Positions 27,339 to 36,525 of a stretch of 64,000 bases of DNA are shown piece after piece (the stretch's first letter is position 1; every line of letters starts with the position of its first letter). The stretch spans positions 1,908,501-1,972,500 of the forward strand of contig NZ_CP033367.1 in NCBI RefSeq assembly GCF_013170845.1. The letters are read 5' to 3'. The translations under genes and the position numbers were made by a program. Under the pieces are notes generated by a model. The model did no database searches and was not told the origin of the DNA. It saw nothing but the letters and a program-made list of their open reading frames with translations. The stretch comes from Mesorhizobium loti R88b. GTDB taxonomy: Bacteria; Pseudomonadota; Alphaproteobacteria; Rhizobiales; Rhizobiaceae.

Positions 27339-28511
27339 CTATCGCATGTTGCCGGTGTGGCCTTGCGAGTATCTGCCCGGCTGCGGCCAGACCGTCAGGC
27401 CGTGGGGCTCGACGCCGACCCGGATTTTCGTCACGGCGCCCGAGGTCGTGTCGATCATGTAGACCTCGCTATCGAAGCGACCGGACAGCCACAATTGCTT
27501 GCCGTCGGCGCTGACATTGCCCATGTCGGGGCTGCCGCCACCCGGTATCGGCCATTGAGCGACGACCGAGCGGGTGGCGAAATCGATGACCGTCACGCTG
27601 CCCGGCCCCTTTGCACGGCCTTGCTCCATCTTGTGCGAGCCGCGGTTCGACACATAAAGTTTTTTCCCGTCACGGCTGACAACAAACCCGTGCGTGCCGA
27701 TGCCGGTGGCGATGAAGCCGATCTCGGTAAAGCTGTCTCCGTCGATCAGGAACACGCCGTCGTTCATCATGTCGGCGACGTAGAAGACCCTGCCGTCGGG
27801 GGAGAGCCTAACGTCCTGCGGCATGCCCATTTTCGACAGAGCGAGGTGGCCGAGCACCTTCTGGTTTTTCAGGTCGACCTTTAGCAGGCCGCCATCGCCA
27901 TATTCGCAGGTGAAGATGGCGTAGGAACTGTCGACGGAAAAATCGGCGTGGTTGATTCCGGGGCAGGTCGGCGTCGCGAGCGTCGATTTCAGCGCCATGG
28001 TCTGCGGATCGCGCAGGTCGAGCCGCTGGTAGGCTTCATCGACTATGATGGCCGAACTTCCGTCCGGCATGAAATACATGTTGTAGGGGTCATCGACCGG
28101 AATTTCGTGACCCGGCTTGGCGGTCTTGGGGTCGATTGGTGTCACGCTACCCTTGCTGGTGCCGCTGGCGTTGTTGGCGACCCAGAGTGTCTTCAGATCC
28201 CAGGACGGAACGATGTGCTGCGGCTTGCGCCCGACAGGGAACCTGTCGACTTCCTTGAGCGTCAGGGGGTCGATGACCGATACGCTGTTGGACGAGCGGT
28301 TTGGAACATAGACACGAGGCAGTGCGCCTGCCGTCGCGGGGCTCAAATGATCAGAGCTTGTCTGGTCGTAGATATTGATCGGGGAGTGCGAAGGCGCCGG
28401 CTCGCTGCAATCCTCCGGGCATGAGCCGGCCGAAGCCGATGCCGAAGACAGGGCAAGCAACAAGACGAGCAGCGCGCGAAAGCTCGTGACCTGCGGATAT
28501 GGTTTGATCAT
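27339..28511 (-). CDS. Exported YVTN/YncE-type beta-propeller protein
   Basis: A 390-residue protein with a signal peptide (about 1-28, ending SASASA) and repeated YVTN-like blades: RVYVPNRSSNSVSVIDP, LWVANNASG, VFYVADMMNDGVFLID, LYVSNRGSH and a final LWLSGRFDSEVYMID. Seven blades are expected. An early CPEDC cysteine pair follows the signal. The start overlaps the stop of the creatininase-family gene by four bases (ATGA), so the two are translationally coupled. Such propellers are periplasmic binding or scaffold proteins; the ligand is unknown. Last gene of a four-gene minus-strand operon. Confidence 0.86.
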   Translation of the reverse strand: MIKPYPQVTSFRALLVLLLALSSASASAGSCPEDCSEPAPSHSPINIYDQTSSDHLSPATAGALPRVYVPNRSSNSVSVIDPLTLKEVDRFPVGRKPQHIVPSWDLKTLWVANNASGTSKGSVTPIDPKTAKPGHEIPVDDPYNMYFMPDGSSAIIVDEAYQRLDLRDPQTMALKSTLATPTCPGINHADFSVDSSYAIFTCEYGDGGLLKVDLKNQKVLGHLALSKMGMPQDVRLSPDGRVFYVADMMNDGVFLIDGDSFTEIGFIATGIGTHGFVVSRDGKKLYVSNRGSHKMEQGRAKGPGSVTVIDFATRSVVAQWPIPGGGSPDMGNVSADGKQLWLSGRFDSEVYMIDTTSGAVTKIRVGVEPHGLTVWPQPGRYSQGHTGNMR

Positions 28512-29449
28512 TTGGGCTGCTGTTTTTCGAATTTACGGATCGCTTCGGTCGTTCCGTTGACGATCAGGTCGACGCCGAGCTGGCCAAACGCGGCTGACGA
28601 TCGTGTCGGATCGCCGCCATAGACGCCGTCGCCGGCATCGAGCTTCGGGGTGGCCGCGAGGCGATCCTCGCGCACCATGGACGGATCGATGGCGAGCATG
28701 AGCGATGTGTCGGCCAATCCCGCGTGGGTTCCGATCTCCGGCCGCGTCGCGCCGGCCGACAGGAGCTTGTCGACATAGGCGCCTTGGGTGATCTGATAGT
28801 ACTCGAGCGCCGCAAAGACCCTGACCGGGGTTTTGCGCCATTCGGCGTTCAGGCGGTCGGCGACATGGCGCTCGTCGGCCTGATAGCCACCATGGTCGCC
28901 GATCAGCACGATGGTCTTGAAGCCGTGCAGCTTGAAGCTGCGGGCAGCGGATTCGAGCAGCTGCTCGAAAGTCTTGTCACTGATGGTGATCGTGCCGGGA
29001 AACCGCATATGGGCGGTCGGCGGATCGATGGCTCCTTCCGGAACATAGGAGATCACGGGCGCGACCAACGCGTTGCCCAGTTGGCCGGCTATTTTTTCAG
29101 CCAGAAACTTGACCCGCACATTGTGCTTGCCCAAAGCCATAGCGGGGCCGCTCTGTTCAGTGCCACCTATCGGGACAATGATCGTCGTCATTCCGGCGGC
29201 GATCCGATCGCTCAGTTCGGTCCAGGTCTGGTCCTCGAGCAAAACCGACGCGTTGGCGGCGTTCGCCACTGACGCAAGGCCTGACAGAAACCAAACGCAG
29301 ACGACGGTGCCCGCGAACCGTGCGATCGTTCTGGCCTGTGCGCCATACGTCGCATTGGACCGCGGACGCCCGTCCGTTGTTCCTGCGCCATTTGTGTAAG
29401 GGGCAGGGGGCTCGGCAAGGCGCCTGCAGTCGCGGAAGTTCGAGATCAT
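28508..29449 (-). CDS. Exported creatininase-family protein with altered metal ligands
   Basis: A 313-residue protein. A hydrophobic export segment near residues 41-64 ends in SVANA; the 40 residues before it are unusually long, so the true start may be later, but no in-frame ATG lies between. The creatininase fold is seen from DQTWTELSDRI. The canonical ligand motif E-x-H...D reads GTEQSGPAMALGKHN, so the histidine is serine and the aspartate position is histidine. GDHGGYQ and HAGLADTSLM correspond to the NGHGGN and HAGxxETS motifs, with E replaced by D. It may bind metal differently or hydrolyse a different amide. It begins 4 bases after the acyltransferase stop and overlaps the propeller gene. 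Confidence 0.83.
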   Translation of the reverse strand: MISNFRDCRRLAEPPAPYTNGAGTTDGRPRSNATYGAQARTIARFAGTVVCVWFLSGLASVANAANASVLLEDQTWTELSDRIAAGMTTIIVPIGGTEQSGPAMALGKHNVRVKFLAEKIAGQLGNALVAPVISYVPEGAIDPPTAHMRFPGTITISDKTFEQLLESAARSFKLHGFKTIVLIGDHGGYQADERHVADRLNAEWRKTPVRVFAALEYYQITQGAYVDKLLSAGATRPEIGTHAGLADTSLMLAIDPSMVREDRLAATPKLDAGDGVYGGDPTRSSAAFGQLGVDLIVNGTTEAIRKFEKQQPK

Positions 29450-29453
29450 GGGT

Positions 29454-30734
29454 CTAGCGCCGTCTCAGCAGGCTCTTCATCCGGTTGCGCAGCAGGCGTG
29501 CCATGTTGCGGGTCTCGCGGTAGAGATGCAGTTGCGAGGCGGCCTGGCGGGTGAGCCGGTCGGCATCCGGCGTCAGCCCGATCACCAGCGTTCCGATCGG
29601 CTTGCGTTCGGTCCACAGCCTGCTCATCACTGGATGATCTGGCACCGCGCAGGAATCGGTCATCATGATGTTGGGATCGTCGAGGTGCTGCCTGGTCACC
29701 TCGATCATCAGCAGCGTGCCCGGCGAATAGGCGGCCAGCGTCTCGTCATAGGCTGTCTTCCACGTATAGGCGACGCCGGCTTCGACGAAGACGATCAGGC
29801 AGGCGATGGTGCGGCCATCGAGCGTCAGCGAATGGATGCGGCACATGTCCTGTTCGGCAAGCCTGTGCACCGCCTCGCGGGCAAAGGCGGCGCGGAAGCG
29901 GTCGATCGCCATGGCGGTGCGATCGCGGCCCTTCCAGCCGGACGCTTCCAGCGTCAGGAAGCTTTCGATGGCGTGGCGGATGTCTTCGGGGCCGCGCGCC
30001 ACCACATGCTCCAGCCTGCCGAGGTCGCCAAGGCGCCGTTTCAGGCGGCGGAACTCGCGATAATGGTGCGAGCGCAGCGAGGCCTTCAGATAGTCGTCGC
30101 CGTCGAGTTCGCTCTCCAGCGCGGGGCGCTGGGCCTGGCTGGTGGTGACCAGCGTCAGCCCTCGCGTCTCGGCCACCGTGGCAAGCAGGCTCGCCACTGG
30201 ACCGTCGAGCCTGATGTCGGGCAAGACAAAGACTTTCGGCAGCTTGAGGTGCGGGCGCGACAGCATCGAGAAGAAATCCTCGACGACACCTATCGGATCG
30301 TCGCGGTCGATCAGCGGCGTGCCGAGCGGACCAAACGGGCTCGACCATGTACGCATCACCGGAACGCCGAACGGCACCACCGGGCGCTCGACCGAGATCG
30401 GCACCAGCAGCCGCAGCCGGTTGCGGTATTCGTCGCCGTCGCGGATCACCGCCAGCCGCACCTCGCGGTCTTCCAGCCGCGGCATGGCCGGGGCCAGGAA
30501 GCGCGGGTTGAAGAAGACGTTCGGCTCGATCGTGCGGGCGCAGAGGTAATCCAGTTCCTCGACCAGATCGAAGCCGGCCGATGCCGGATAGATGGCAAGC
30601 TTGCGCTCGGGCCGGTTGTTGGCGAGGATTTCGATATGGGCGGGATCGGCGTCGCGCCCGAGCCCGGCGAGGCCGGACACCATGGCGCCGGCGGTGCCGC
30701 CGCTGGTTTCCTCGAGCAACGGGATGGCGGCCAT
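29454..30734 (-). CDS. FemAB/CelD-like GNAT-fold acyltransferase
   Basis: A 426-residue cytoplasmic protein of the FemAB/BcsL (CelD) family. The C-terminal half contains SHHYREFRRLKRRLGDLG, SGWKGRDRTAMA and AYTWKTAYDETLAAYSPGTLL, which are the acyl-CoA-binding and core GNAT-like motifs of this family. Relatives acylate or aminoacylate cell-envelope polymers and are often in polysaccharide clusters. The start ATG at 30734 shares one base with the flippase stop (TGATG), so the pair is coupled. The acceptor is likely a polysaccharide or lipid-linked intermediate moved by the flippase; this is inference. Confidence 0.86.
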   Translation of the reverse strand: MAAIPLLEETSGGTAGAMVSGLAGLGRDADPAHIEILANNRPERKLAIYPASAGFDLVEELDYLCARTIEPNVFFNPRFLAPAMPRLEDREVRLAVIRDGDEYRNRLRLLVPISVERPVVPFGVPVMRTWSSPFGPLGTPLIDRDDPIGVVEDFFSMLSRPHLKLPKVFVLPDIRLDGPVASLLATVAETRGLTLVTTSQAQRPALESELDGDDYLKASLRSHHYREFRRLKRRLGDLGRLEHVVARGPEDIRHAIESFLTLEASGWKGRDRTAMAIDRFRAAFAREAVHRLAEQDMCRIHSLTLDGRTIACLIVFVEAGVAYTWKTAYDETLAAYSPGTLLMIEVTRQHLDDPNIMMTDSCAVPDHPVMSRLWTERKPIGTLVIGLTPDADRLTRQAASQLHLYRETRNMARLLRNRMKSLLRRR

Positions 30735-32134
30735 CAGGCGGCTCCTTTGGCAGGCACGAAGATCACCATGACAATGCCGAGCTTGCGCCACACCGTGAAG
30801 GACAGCGCGCTGGCCTCGAAGATCATGGCAAAGGCGGTGGCCATGGCCGCGCCCCACAGGCCGAAATGCGGGATCAGCACCACGTTGAGGCCGATGTTGA
30901 AGGCCAGTGTCATGGCATAGACGGCGGCGCAGATATTCTGGTTGCCGCTCATGGTGAGCAGGCTTTCGCAAGGGCCGACGGCGGCGCGCGCCACAACGCC
31001 GAAGACGAGCAGGAACAGCAGCGGATAACCGGACGTGAATTCGGGGCCGAACAGCACCAGCATGGGTTCGCCCAGCGCCAGCACCAGGAACGCCATCAGC
31101 AGGGATGGCCAGAAGGTCCACGACACCGTCTCGCGGGCGAAGGCGGCAAGCTTTTCCGGGTCGCCATGGGTGAATTGCGCATAGCGCTGGGCAACACCGG
31201 CCTTGACGGCGAAATAGACGAAATGCACCAGCGCCAGCGTCTTGACCGTGGCGAAATAGACGGCGACGTCGTTGGGCGCCATATAGGCGCCGACCATCAG
31301 CACATCGGCATTGGTGAGCAGGAAGAAGAAGCTTTCGACCAAGAAGATCGGCAGCGAGACGACGAACCATTGTGCGAAATGCACCTTCATCGGCCCGGCC
31401 GGGATCTGCCTTTCCATGCGGTGGGTGACGCCGATCAGCTGGGCGAGCGTGGTGACATAGGTGGCGGCGATCGAGGCGAAGATCGCCGTCCTGGCATCGG
31501 CGGCGTAGCCGGCGTAAAGCATCAGCGCCATGAACAGCAGGATCAGCACCGGCCGTATCAGATAGGTTGGCGACAGGGCAAACAGCGCCCAGCTGTTGGC
31601 CCTTGCCTGGCCTTGCAACAGATCCGACACCGCGATCATAGGCAGGCAGATGACGCCCAGGATGAACGGTATCACGTAGTAGTTTTCGAGCCAGGGTGCT
31701 GCCAGCCAGACGCCGAGCGCGCCGAGCCCGGCGATGATGGTGGAGGCGATCAGCACGAACAGGCGGCTGGCCACGACGATGCCGCGCAGTTCATCCATCA
31801 TTCCGCGCTCGCGGTATTCGGGGATGAAACGGATGACCGAGGTGTGGAAGCCGAGGCAGGCGAGGTTGCCGACGATGACCATCGTCACCCAGACAAGCAC
31901 GAAGATGCCGTATTCGAACGAACCCATCCAGCGCGCCATCAGCACCTGGCTGATGAAGGCGATAACAGCGCTGACGATGCGGATGGAGAAGGCGATGACC
32001 GACATGCGGCCGGCCTCGCCGCGTTCATCGGCGGTGAACAGCACGGCATCGATGCGGCCAAGCAGAGGCCCCACGCGCAGCGCCAAACGCTGCGGCAAGA
32101 ACCGCCCGGCAGTCGTGGCCGCGGAAAAGCGCAC
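30734..32134 (-). CDS. Polysaccharide flippase (Wzx/MATE-like, oligosaccharide_synt family)
   Basis: A 466-residue membrane protein with about 12-14 helices, typical of lipid-linked oligosaccharide flippases: the VLMARWMGSFEYGIFVLVWV segment near residue 70, FHTSVIRFIPEY, and long hydrophobic helices to the C-terminus. A GTG at 32134 with GGAG 10 bases upstream is used; an ATG at 32005 is an alternative that removes a 43-residue cytoplasmic leader. First gene of the operon with FemAB, creatininase-like and propeller genes. The specific polymer is unknown because no glycosyltransferases are nearby. Confidence 0.87.
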   Translation of the reverse strand: MRFSAATTAGRFLPQRLALRVGPLLGRIDAVLFTADERGEAGRMSVIAFSIRIVSAVIAFISQVLMARWMGSFEYGIFVLVWVTMVIVGNLACLGFHTSVIRFIPEYRERGMMDELRGIVVASRLFVLIASTIIAGLGALGVWLAAPWLENYYVIPFILGVICLPMIAVSDLLQGQARANSWALFALSPTYLIRPVLILLFMALMLYAGYAADARTAIFASIAATYVTTLAQLIGVTHRMERQIPAGPMKVHFAQWFVVSLPIFLVESFFFLLTNADVLMVGAYMAPNDVAVYFATVKTLALVHFVYFAVKAGVAQRYAQFTHGDPEKLAAFARETVSWTFWPSLLMAFLVLALGEPMLVLFGPEFTSGYPLLFLLVFGVVARAAVGPCESLLTMSGNQNICAAVYAMTLAFNIGLNVVLIPHFGLWGAAMATAFAMIFEASALSFTVWRKLGIVMVIFVPAKGAA

Positions 32135-32451
32135 CCCGAATATTCTCCGTTTTCCGCCTCTTTTTCAGGCTTTGGTGTAGCGGAGACACATTAAGAAACG
32201 GTTGGGTGAGCTTCCTTCGCCCCGTTCACGGGGAGAAGGTGCCGGCAGGCGGATGAGGGGCGGCGCTCGGTGGGGATTTGGGCTGATACCGGCAGGGCGA
32301 AGAAGAACTGCCTACGGATGAAGCGGCTTTGCGGGGGCCGGTATTTCATCCATCTCGGTGGAGATGTGGGCCAATCGCGGAACTCAGCGCCGCCCCTCAT
32401 CCGCCCTTCGGGCACCTTCTCCCCGCGAACGGGGAGAAGGGAAGCAGTGGC
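32135..32451. other. Intergenic region between secA and flippase operon
   Basis: This 317-base gap is dominated by the nested palindrome at 32213-32441, described separately. It holds the flippase promoter and the secA 3' end. No gene is supported. Confidence 0.7.
32213..32441. repeat. Nested inverted-repeat element of about 229 bp
   Basis: Left arm 32213-32267 and right arm 32386-32441 are near-identical inverted copies, sharing a CCCCGTTC-CGGGGAGAAGGTGCC core and GGCGGATGAGGGGCGGCGCT. Each arm also contains its own small CCCCG...CGGGG hairpin, and an inner pair ATACCGGC/GCCGGTAT (32286-32293, 32337-32344) is inverted too. The right arm ends 11 bases from the secA stop. Similar GAGAAGG/CGGATGAGGGGC blocks are common intergenic sequence in Mesorhizobium, as I recall. 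Confidence 0.8.
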
Positions 32452-35184
32452 TTACGCGAACGCCCCGTGGCAGTGCTTGTACTTCTTGCCCGAGCCGCAG
32501 GGGCAGGCTTCGTTGCGGCCGACCTTGCCCCAGGTGGCCTGGTTGTTGGGGTCGCGATCCTCGGGAGCAACGATAACGTTCTGCTCCGGGCGCACCAGGA
32601 GGGCGGTTTCGCCGCCTTCGAAATCATTCTCGCCGGTGGTGCCGTCGATATGCGTGCCGAACATGTCGGGGGCTTCCGGGGGCGGGGCTTCGGCGGCCTG
32701 GCGGACCAGTTCGACGCGCATCAGCTGCGCTGTGACGGCCTGTTCCAGATTGCCGAGCATCGCCTGGAACAGCTCGAACGCCTCGCCCTTGTATTCCTGC
32801 AGCGGATCGCGCTGGGCGTAGCCGCGGAAGCCGACGACAGAGCGCAGATGGTCGAGGTTGACGATGTGCTCGCGCCACAGCATGTCGAGCGTCTGCAGAA
32901 CCACCGAGCGCTCGACATAGGTCATCACTTCGGGGCCGAAGCGTTCGGCGCGCTCCTTGGCGGCTGCATCGGCGGCAGCAGTGATGCGCTCGCGGATGTC
33001 GTCCTCGGCGATGCCTTCTTCCTTGGCCCAGTCATCGACCGGCAGGTCGAGATTGAGGAATTCGGCAACCCCGGCCTTGAGGCCGGCGACGTCCCACTGC
33101 TCGGCATAGGCGTTTTCGGGAATGGCCTTGGCGACGATATCGTCGATGACGCCTTCGCGCATCTCGGCGATGGTTTCCGAAAGACCTTCGCCGTCCATCA
33201 GCTCGATACGCCGCTGGAAAACCGCCTTGCGCTGGTCGTTGGAGACGTCGTCATATTTCAGGAGGTTCTTGCGGATGTCGAAGTTGCGCGCCTCGACCTT
33301 CTTCTGCGCCTTCTCGAGCGCCTTGTTGATCCAGGGATGGATGATCGCCTCGTCTTCCTTGAGGCCGAGCTTCTGCAGCATGCCGTCCATGCGCTCGGAG
33401 CCGAAGATGCGCATCAGATCGTCCTGCAGCGACAGGAAGAATTTCGAGCGGCCGGGGTCGCCCTGGCGACCGGAGCGACCGCGAAGCTGGTTGTCGATGC
33501 GGCGCGATTCATGGCGCTCGGTGGCGAGCACGTAGAGGCCGCCGGCGGCCAGCGCCTTTTCCTTCAGGCGCTCGATGTCGGCGTGGATTTCCTTTTCCCG
33601 CGCCTCGCGCTCGGGGCCGGCAGGCATGTCGCCCAGTTCGTCCTCGATGCGCATTTCGGCATTGCCGCCGAGCTTGATGTCGGTGCCGCGGCCGGCCATG
33701 TTGGTGGCGATGGTGATGGCGCCGGGCTTGCCGGCCTGGGCGACGATCGCCGCTTCACGCTCGTGATGGCGGGCGTTCAGCACCTCGAAATCCTTGAAAC
33801 CTTCCTTGCGCAGGCGCTCGGCCAGTTGCTCGGACTTTTCGATCGAGGTCGTGCCGACCAGCGTCGGCTGGCCCTTGGCGCTGGCTTCGCGGATCTCCTT
33901 GACGATCGCCTTGTACTTCTCCTCGACCGACCGGTAGACCTCGTCGTCCTCGTCCTTGCGGATGACCGGCAAATTGGTCGGGATCTCGGTGACTTCGAGG
34001 CCGTAGATGTTGCCGAATTCCTCGGCCTCGGTCAGCGCCGTGCCGGTCATGCCGGAAAGTTTTTTGTAGAGGCGGAAGTAGTTCTGGAAGGTGACGGAGG
34101 CGAGCGTCTGGTTCTCCGGCTGGATCGCCACATGCTCCTTGGCTTCCAGCGCCTGGTGCAGGCCTTCCGAATAGCGGCGGCCGGGCATCATGCGGCCGGT
34201 GAACTCGTCGATAATGACGATCTCGTCGTTGCGGACGATGTAGTCCTTGTCCTTCTGGAACAGCCGGTGCGCCTTCAGCGCGTTGTTGACATGGTGGACG
34301 ATGGCGACGTTCTCGACGTCATAGAGCGACTCGCCCTTCAGCAGGCCAGCGTCGCGCAGCAGGTTCTCCAGCTTCTCGGTGCCTTCCTCGGTGAAGATCG
34401 AGGTCTTCTGCTTTTCGTCGATCTCATAATCCTGCGGCTGCAGCTGGATGATGAAGGTGTCGATAGTGTTGTACATTTCCGAACGGTCCTCGAGCGGACC
34501 GGAAATGATCAGCGGCGTGCGCGCCTCGTCGACCAGGATGGAATCGACTTCGTCGACGATTGCGTAATTGTGACCGCGCTGCACCATCTGGGCGCGCTCG
34601 TACTTCATGTTGTCGCGCAGATAGTCGAAGCCGAGCTCGTTGTTGGTGGCGTAGGTGACGTCCGAGGCGTAGGCGGCGCTGCGTTCCTCGTCCGACAGGC
34701 CGTGGACGATGACGCCGACCGAGAGGCCGAGGAACTTGTAGACGCGGCCCATCCATTCGGAGTCGCGGGTGGCGAGATAGTCGTTGACGGTGACGACGTG
34801 GACGCCCTTGCCTGCGAGCGCGTTGAGGTAGACCGGCAGCGTCGCGACCAGGGTCTTGCCCTCGCCGGTGCGCATCTCGGCGATGCCGCCATTGTGCAGC
34901 ACCATGCCGCCGATCAGCTGGACGTCGAAGGGGCGCATGCCGAGCACGCGGCGTGCCGCTTCACGGGCGGTGGCGAAGGCCGGGACCAGAAGATCCTCAA
35001 GGCTGGCGCCATTGGCGATGTCCTGGCGGAATTTTTCCGTGCGCCCAGCGAGTTCGGCGTCGGAGAGCGCCCGCATCTCGTTTTCCATGGCGTTGATCGC
35101 CTCGACACGAGGCCGGGTCGATTTGACCCGGCGGTCGTTAGAGGAACCGAAAACCTTACGGGCGAGACCGCCGAGACTGACCAT
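32452..35184 (-). CDS. secA: Preprotein translocase ATPase SecA
   Basis: A 910-residue motor that drives Sec-dependent export through SecYEG. Walker A TGEGKT is at 106-111; the DEAD-type motif lies in [17 protein letters not shown]; the C-terminal zinc finger [14 protein letters not shown] has C894, C896, C905 and H906, all present, so SecB binding is expected. Length is normal for alphaproteobacteria. ATG 35184 follows AAAGGACC. Its 3' end abuts the nested palindrome. A long open frame on the opposite strand is a codon-bias shadow. Confidence 0.97.
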   Translation of the reverse strand: MVSLGGLARKVFGSSNDRRVKSTRPRVEAINAMENEMRALSDAELAGRTEKFRQDIANGASLEDLLVPAFATAREAARRVLGMRPFDVQLIGGMVLHNGGIAEMRTGEGKTLVATLPVYLNALAGKGVHVVTVNDYLATRDSEWMGRVYKFLGLSVGVIVHGLSDEERSAAYASDVTYATNNELGFDYLRDNMKYERAQMVQRGHNYAIVDEVDSILVDEARTPLIISGPLEDRSEMYNTIDTFIIQLQPQDYEIDEKQKTSIFTEEGTEKLENLLRDAGLLKGESLYDVENVAIVHHVNNALKAHRLFQKDKDYIVRNDEIVIIDEFTGRMMPGRRYSEGLHQALEAKEHVAIQPENQTLASVTFQNYFRLYKKLSGMTGTALTEAEEFGNIYGLEVTEIPTNLPVIRKDEDDEVYRSVEEKYKAIVKEIREASAKGQPTLVGTTSIEKSEQLAERLRKEGFKDFEVLNARHHEREAAIVAQAGKPGAITIATNMAGRGTDIKLGGNAEMRIEDELGDMPAGPEREAREKEIHADIERLKEKALAAGGLYVLATERHESRRIDNQLRGRSGRQGDPGRSKFFLSLQDDLMRIFGSERMDGMLQKLGLKEDEAIIHPWINKALEKAQKKVEARNFDIRKNLLKYDDVSNDQRKAVFQRRIELMDGEGLSETIAEMREGVIDDIVAKAIPENAYAEQWDVAGLKAGVAEFLNLDLPVDDWAKEEGIAEDDIRERITAAADAAAKERAERFGPEVMTYVERSVVLQTLDMLWREHIVNLDHLRSVVGFRGYAQRDPLQEYKGEAFELFQAMLGNLEQAVTAQLMRVELVRQAAEAPPPEAPDMFGTHIDGTTGENDFEGGETALLVRPEQNVIVAPEDRDPNNQATWGKVGRNEACPCGSGKKYKHCHGAFA

Positions 35185-35446
35185 TCAATGGTCCTTTCGA
35201 TAGAATTCTCAATCTTTAAGATGAGCGCCGGCCGGCCCCATCAAATCCACGTGAATGCACCGCCCAAATACGGACAAACACAAAAAGCGCCCGGAAAACG
35301 GTTCTGGACGCAAAGTCGTTGGACAGATAAGAGGGGGCTCAACTGATGTCAACGCCGCGCTGGCCCTGCCGGTCGCGCCAAATTCCGCCACAATCTGGCT
35401 GATCTGGAAGCCACCCTCCTTATAATCCCTCACCGGAGTCATCCTT

Positions 35447-36376
35447 ATGCCCTTGTTGTTTCGCCGTGCGTCGCTCGCCAGCCTTGGTTTGGCCTTCGGC
35501 CTGTCGGCTCTTTGCCTGTCGCCTGTCATGGCGCAGGAGACCGCTCCCGCTACTCCGGCCGATGCCGCGGCCCCCGCAGCACCCCCCGCGGCCCCCGTCG
35601 ACCCGAATGCCGTGGTCGCCACCGTCAACGGCCAGCCCTTGACGGAAGCCGATCTGGTGCTTGCCGAGGGCGAGCTGTCGCAGCAATTCGCGCAGCTGCC
35701 GCCTGAACAGCGCCGCGCCGCTGCCCTTTCGGCGGCTATCGAGATCCGCGTCATGGCCGCCAAGGCCGTTACCGACGGTCTCGACAAGGATCCCGACTTC
35801 CAGCGCCGCATGGCCTTCCTGCAGCAGCGCGCGCTGCATGGCGAGATGGTCGAGAAGGGTGTTGTCGACAAGGTCACCGACGCCGAAATCCGCGCCCGCT
35901 ACGACCAGGAAATCGCCAACACGCCGCCGGTCAACGAAGTGCATGCCCGTCACATCCTCGTGAAGACGAAGGAAGAGGCCGAGGCGATCATCAAGCAGCT
36001 CGACGGCGGCGCCGACTTCCAGAAGCTCGCCAACGAGCACACCAGCGATCCCTCGGGCAAGTCCAATGGCGGCGACCTCGGCTGGTTCGGGCCTGGCCAG
36101 ATGGTGCCGGAGTTCGACAAGGCCGCGTTCGCGCTCGATGTCGGCAAGTACACCGAGCAGCCGGTGCAGTCGCAGTTCGGCTGGCATGTCATCAAAGTCG
36201 AGGACAAGCGCGCCAAGCAGCCGCCGGCCTTCGACGACGTCAAGGACCAGGCCAAGCAGGCGGTCATCCGCGACAAGTATTTCGCCCTGGTCAAGTCGCT
36301 GCGCGCCGGCGCCAAGGTCGAAATCGCGGACGCCAAGCTGAAGCAGGCCGTCGACACGCTGGAAAGCGCCAAGTAA
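35447..36376 (+). CDS. Periplasmic parvulin-type peptidyl-prolyl isomerase
   Basis: A 309-residue protein with a signal peptide (MPLLFRRASLASLG to SPVMA, cut near residue 29), an alanine/proline-rich linker, a SurA-like N-terminal chaperone part, and one parvulin domain (about 160-255) with VHARHILVKTKEEAE and GGDLGWFGPGQMVPEFDKA. It assists folding of exported or outer-membrane proteins. It is divergent from secA, a sensible functional pairing. Followed by a repeat and a strong terminator. Confidence 0.92.
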   Translation: MPLLFRRASLASLGLAFGLSALCLSPVMAQETAPATPADAAAPAAPPAAPVDPNAVVATVNGQPLTEADLVLAEGELSQQFAQLPPEQRRAAALSAAIEIRVMAAKAVTDGLDKDPDFQRRMAFLQQRALHGEMVEKGVVDKVTDAEIRARYDQEIANTPPVNEVHARHILVKTKEEAEAIIKQLDGGADFQKLANEHTSDPSGKSNGGDLGWFGPGQMVPEFDKAAFALDVGKYTEQPVQSQFGWHVIKVEDKRAKQPPAFDDVKDQAKQAVIRDKYFALVKSLRAGAKVEIADAKLKQAVDTLESAK

Positions 36377-36381
36377 GCCTC

Positions 36382-36420
36382 AAAGCGGTTCATCGTTTCA
36401 TGGAAACGCCGAACCGCTTT
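36382..36420. terminator. Hairpin downstream of the parvulin gene
   Basis: AAAGCGGTTC (36382-36391) pairs perfectly with GAACCGCTTT (36411-36420), with an inner CGTTTC/GAAACG stem at 36394-36408. It starts five bases after the stop codon. The following ATTTCC is only weakly T-rich. Confidence 0.55.
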
Positions 36421-36429
36421 ATTTCCAAC

Positions 36430-36473
36430 GCAATTCCGGACGGAAAACCGCTTCACACTTTTCCTGGAATTGC
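36430..36473. repeat. Intergenic palindromic repeat, family A, copy 3
   Basis: GCAATTCCGG at the left and CCTGGAATTGC at the right bound a 44-base element with a GGAAAACCGCTTCACACTTT core. Close matches are at 13788-13854 and 14800-14830. Confidence 0.78.
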
Positions 36474-36486
36474 TCGAAAACTTTTC

Positions 36487-36525
36487 AAAAGGGCGCGGCA
36501 GCCAAGGTTGCCGCGCCCCTTTTTT
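36487..36525. terminator. Bidirectional intrinsic terminator
   Basis: GGGCGCGGCA (36491-36500) pairs perfectly with TGCCGCGCCC (36509-36518), 8-base loop, followed by CTTTTTT on the plus strand and preceded by AAAA, giving a T run on the minus strand too. It ends the parvulin transcript and overlaps the stop codon of the TetR gene. Confidence 0.88.

Noticed and set aside
25200..29449. Integrated genomic island at tRNA-Leu
   Set aside because: No integrase gene and no repeat of the tRNA 3' end was seen within the window; only soft compositional hints remain.
32329..35346. Very long open frame on the plus strand opposite secA (about 1000 codons)
   Set aside because: It is the antisense shadow of a GC-biased secA gene; the secA frame has all family motifs and the opposite product resembles nothing.
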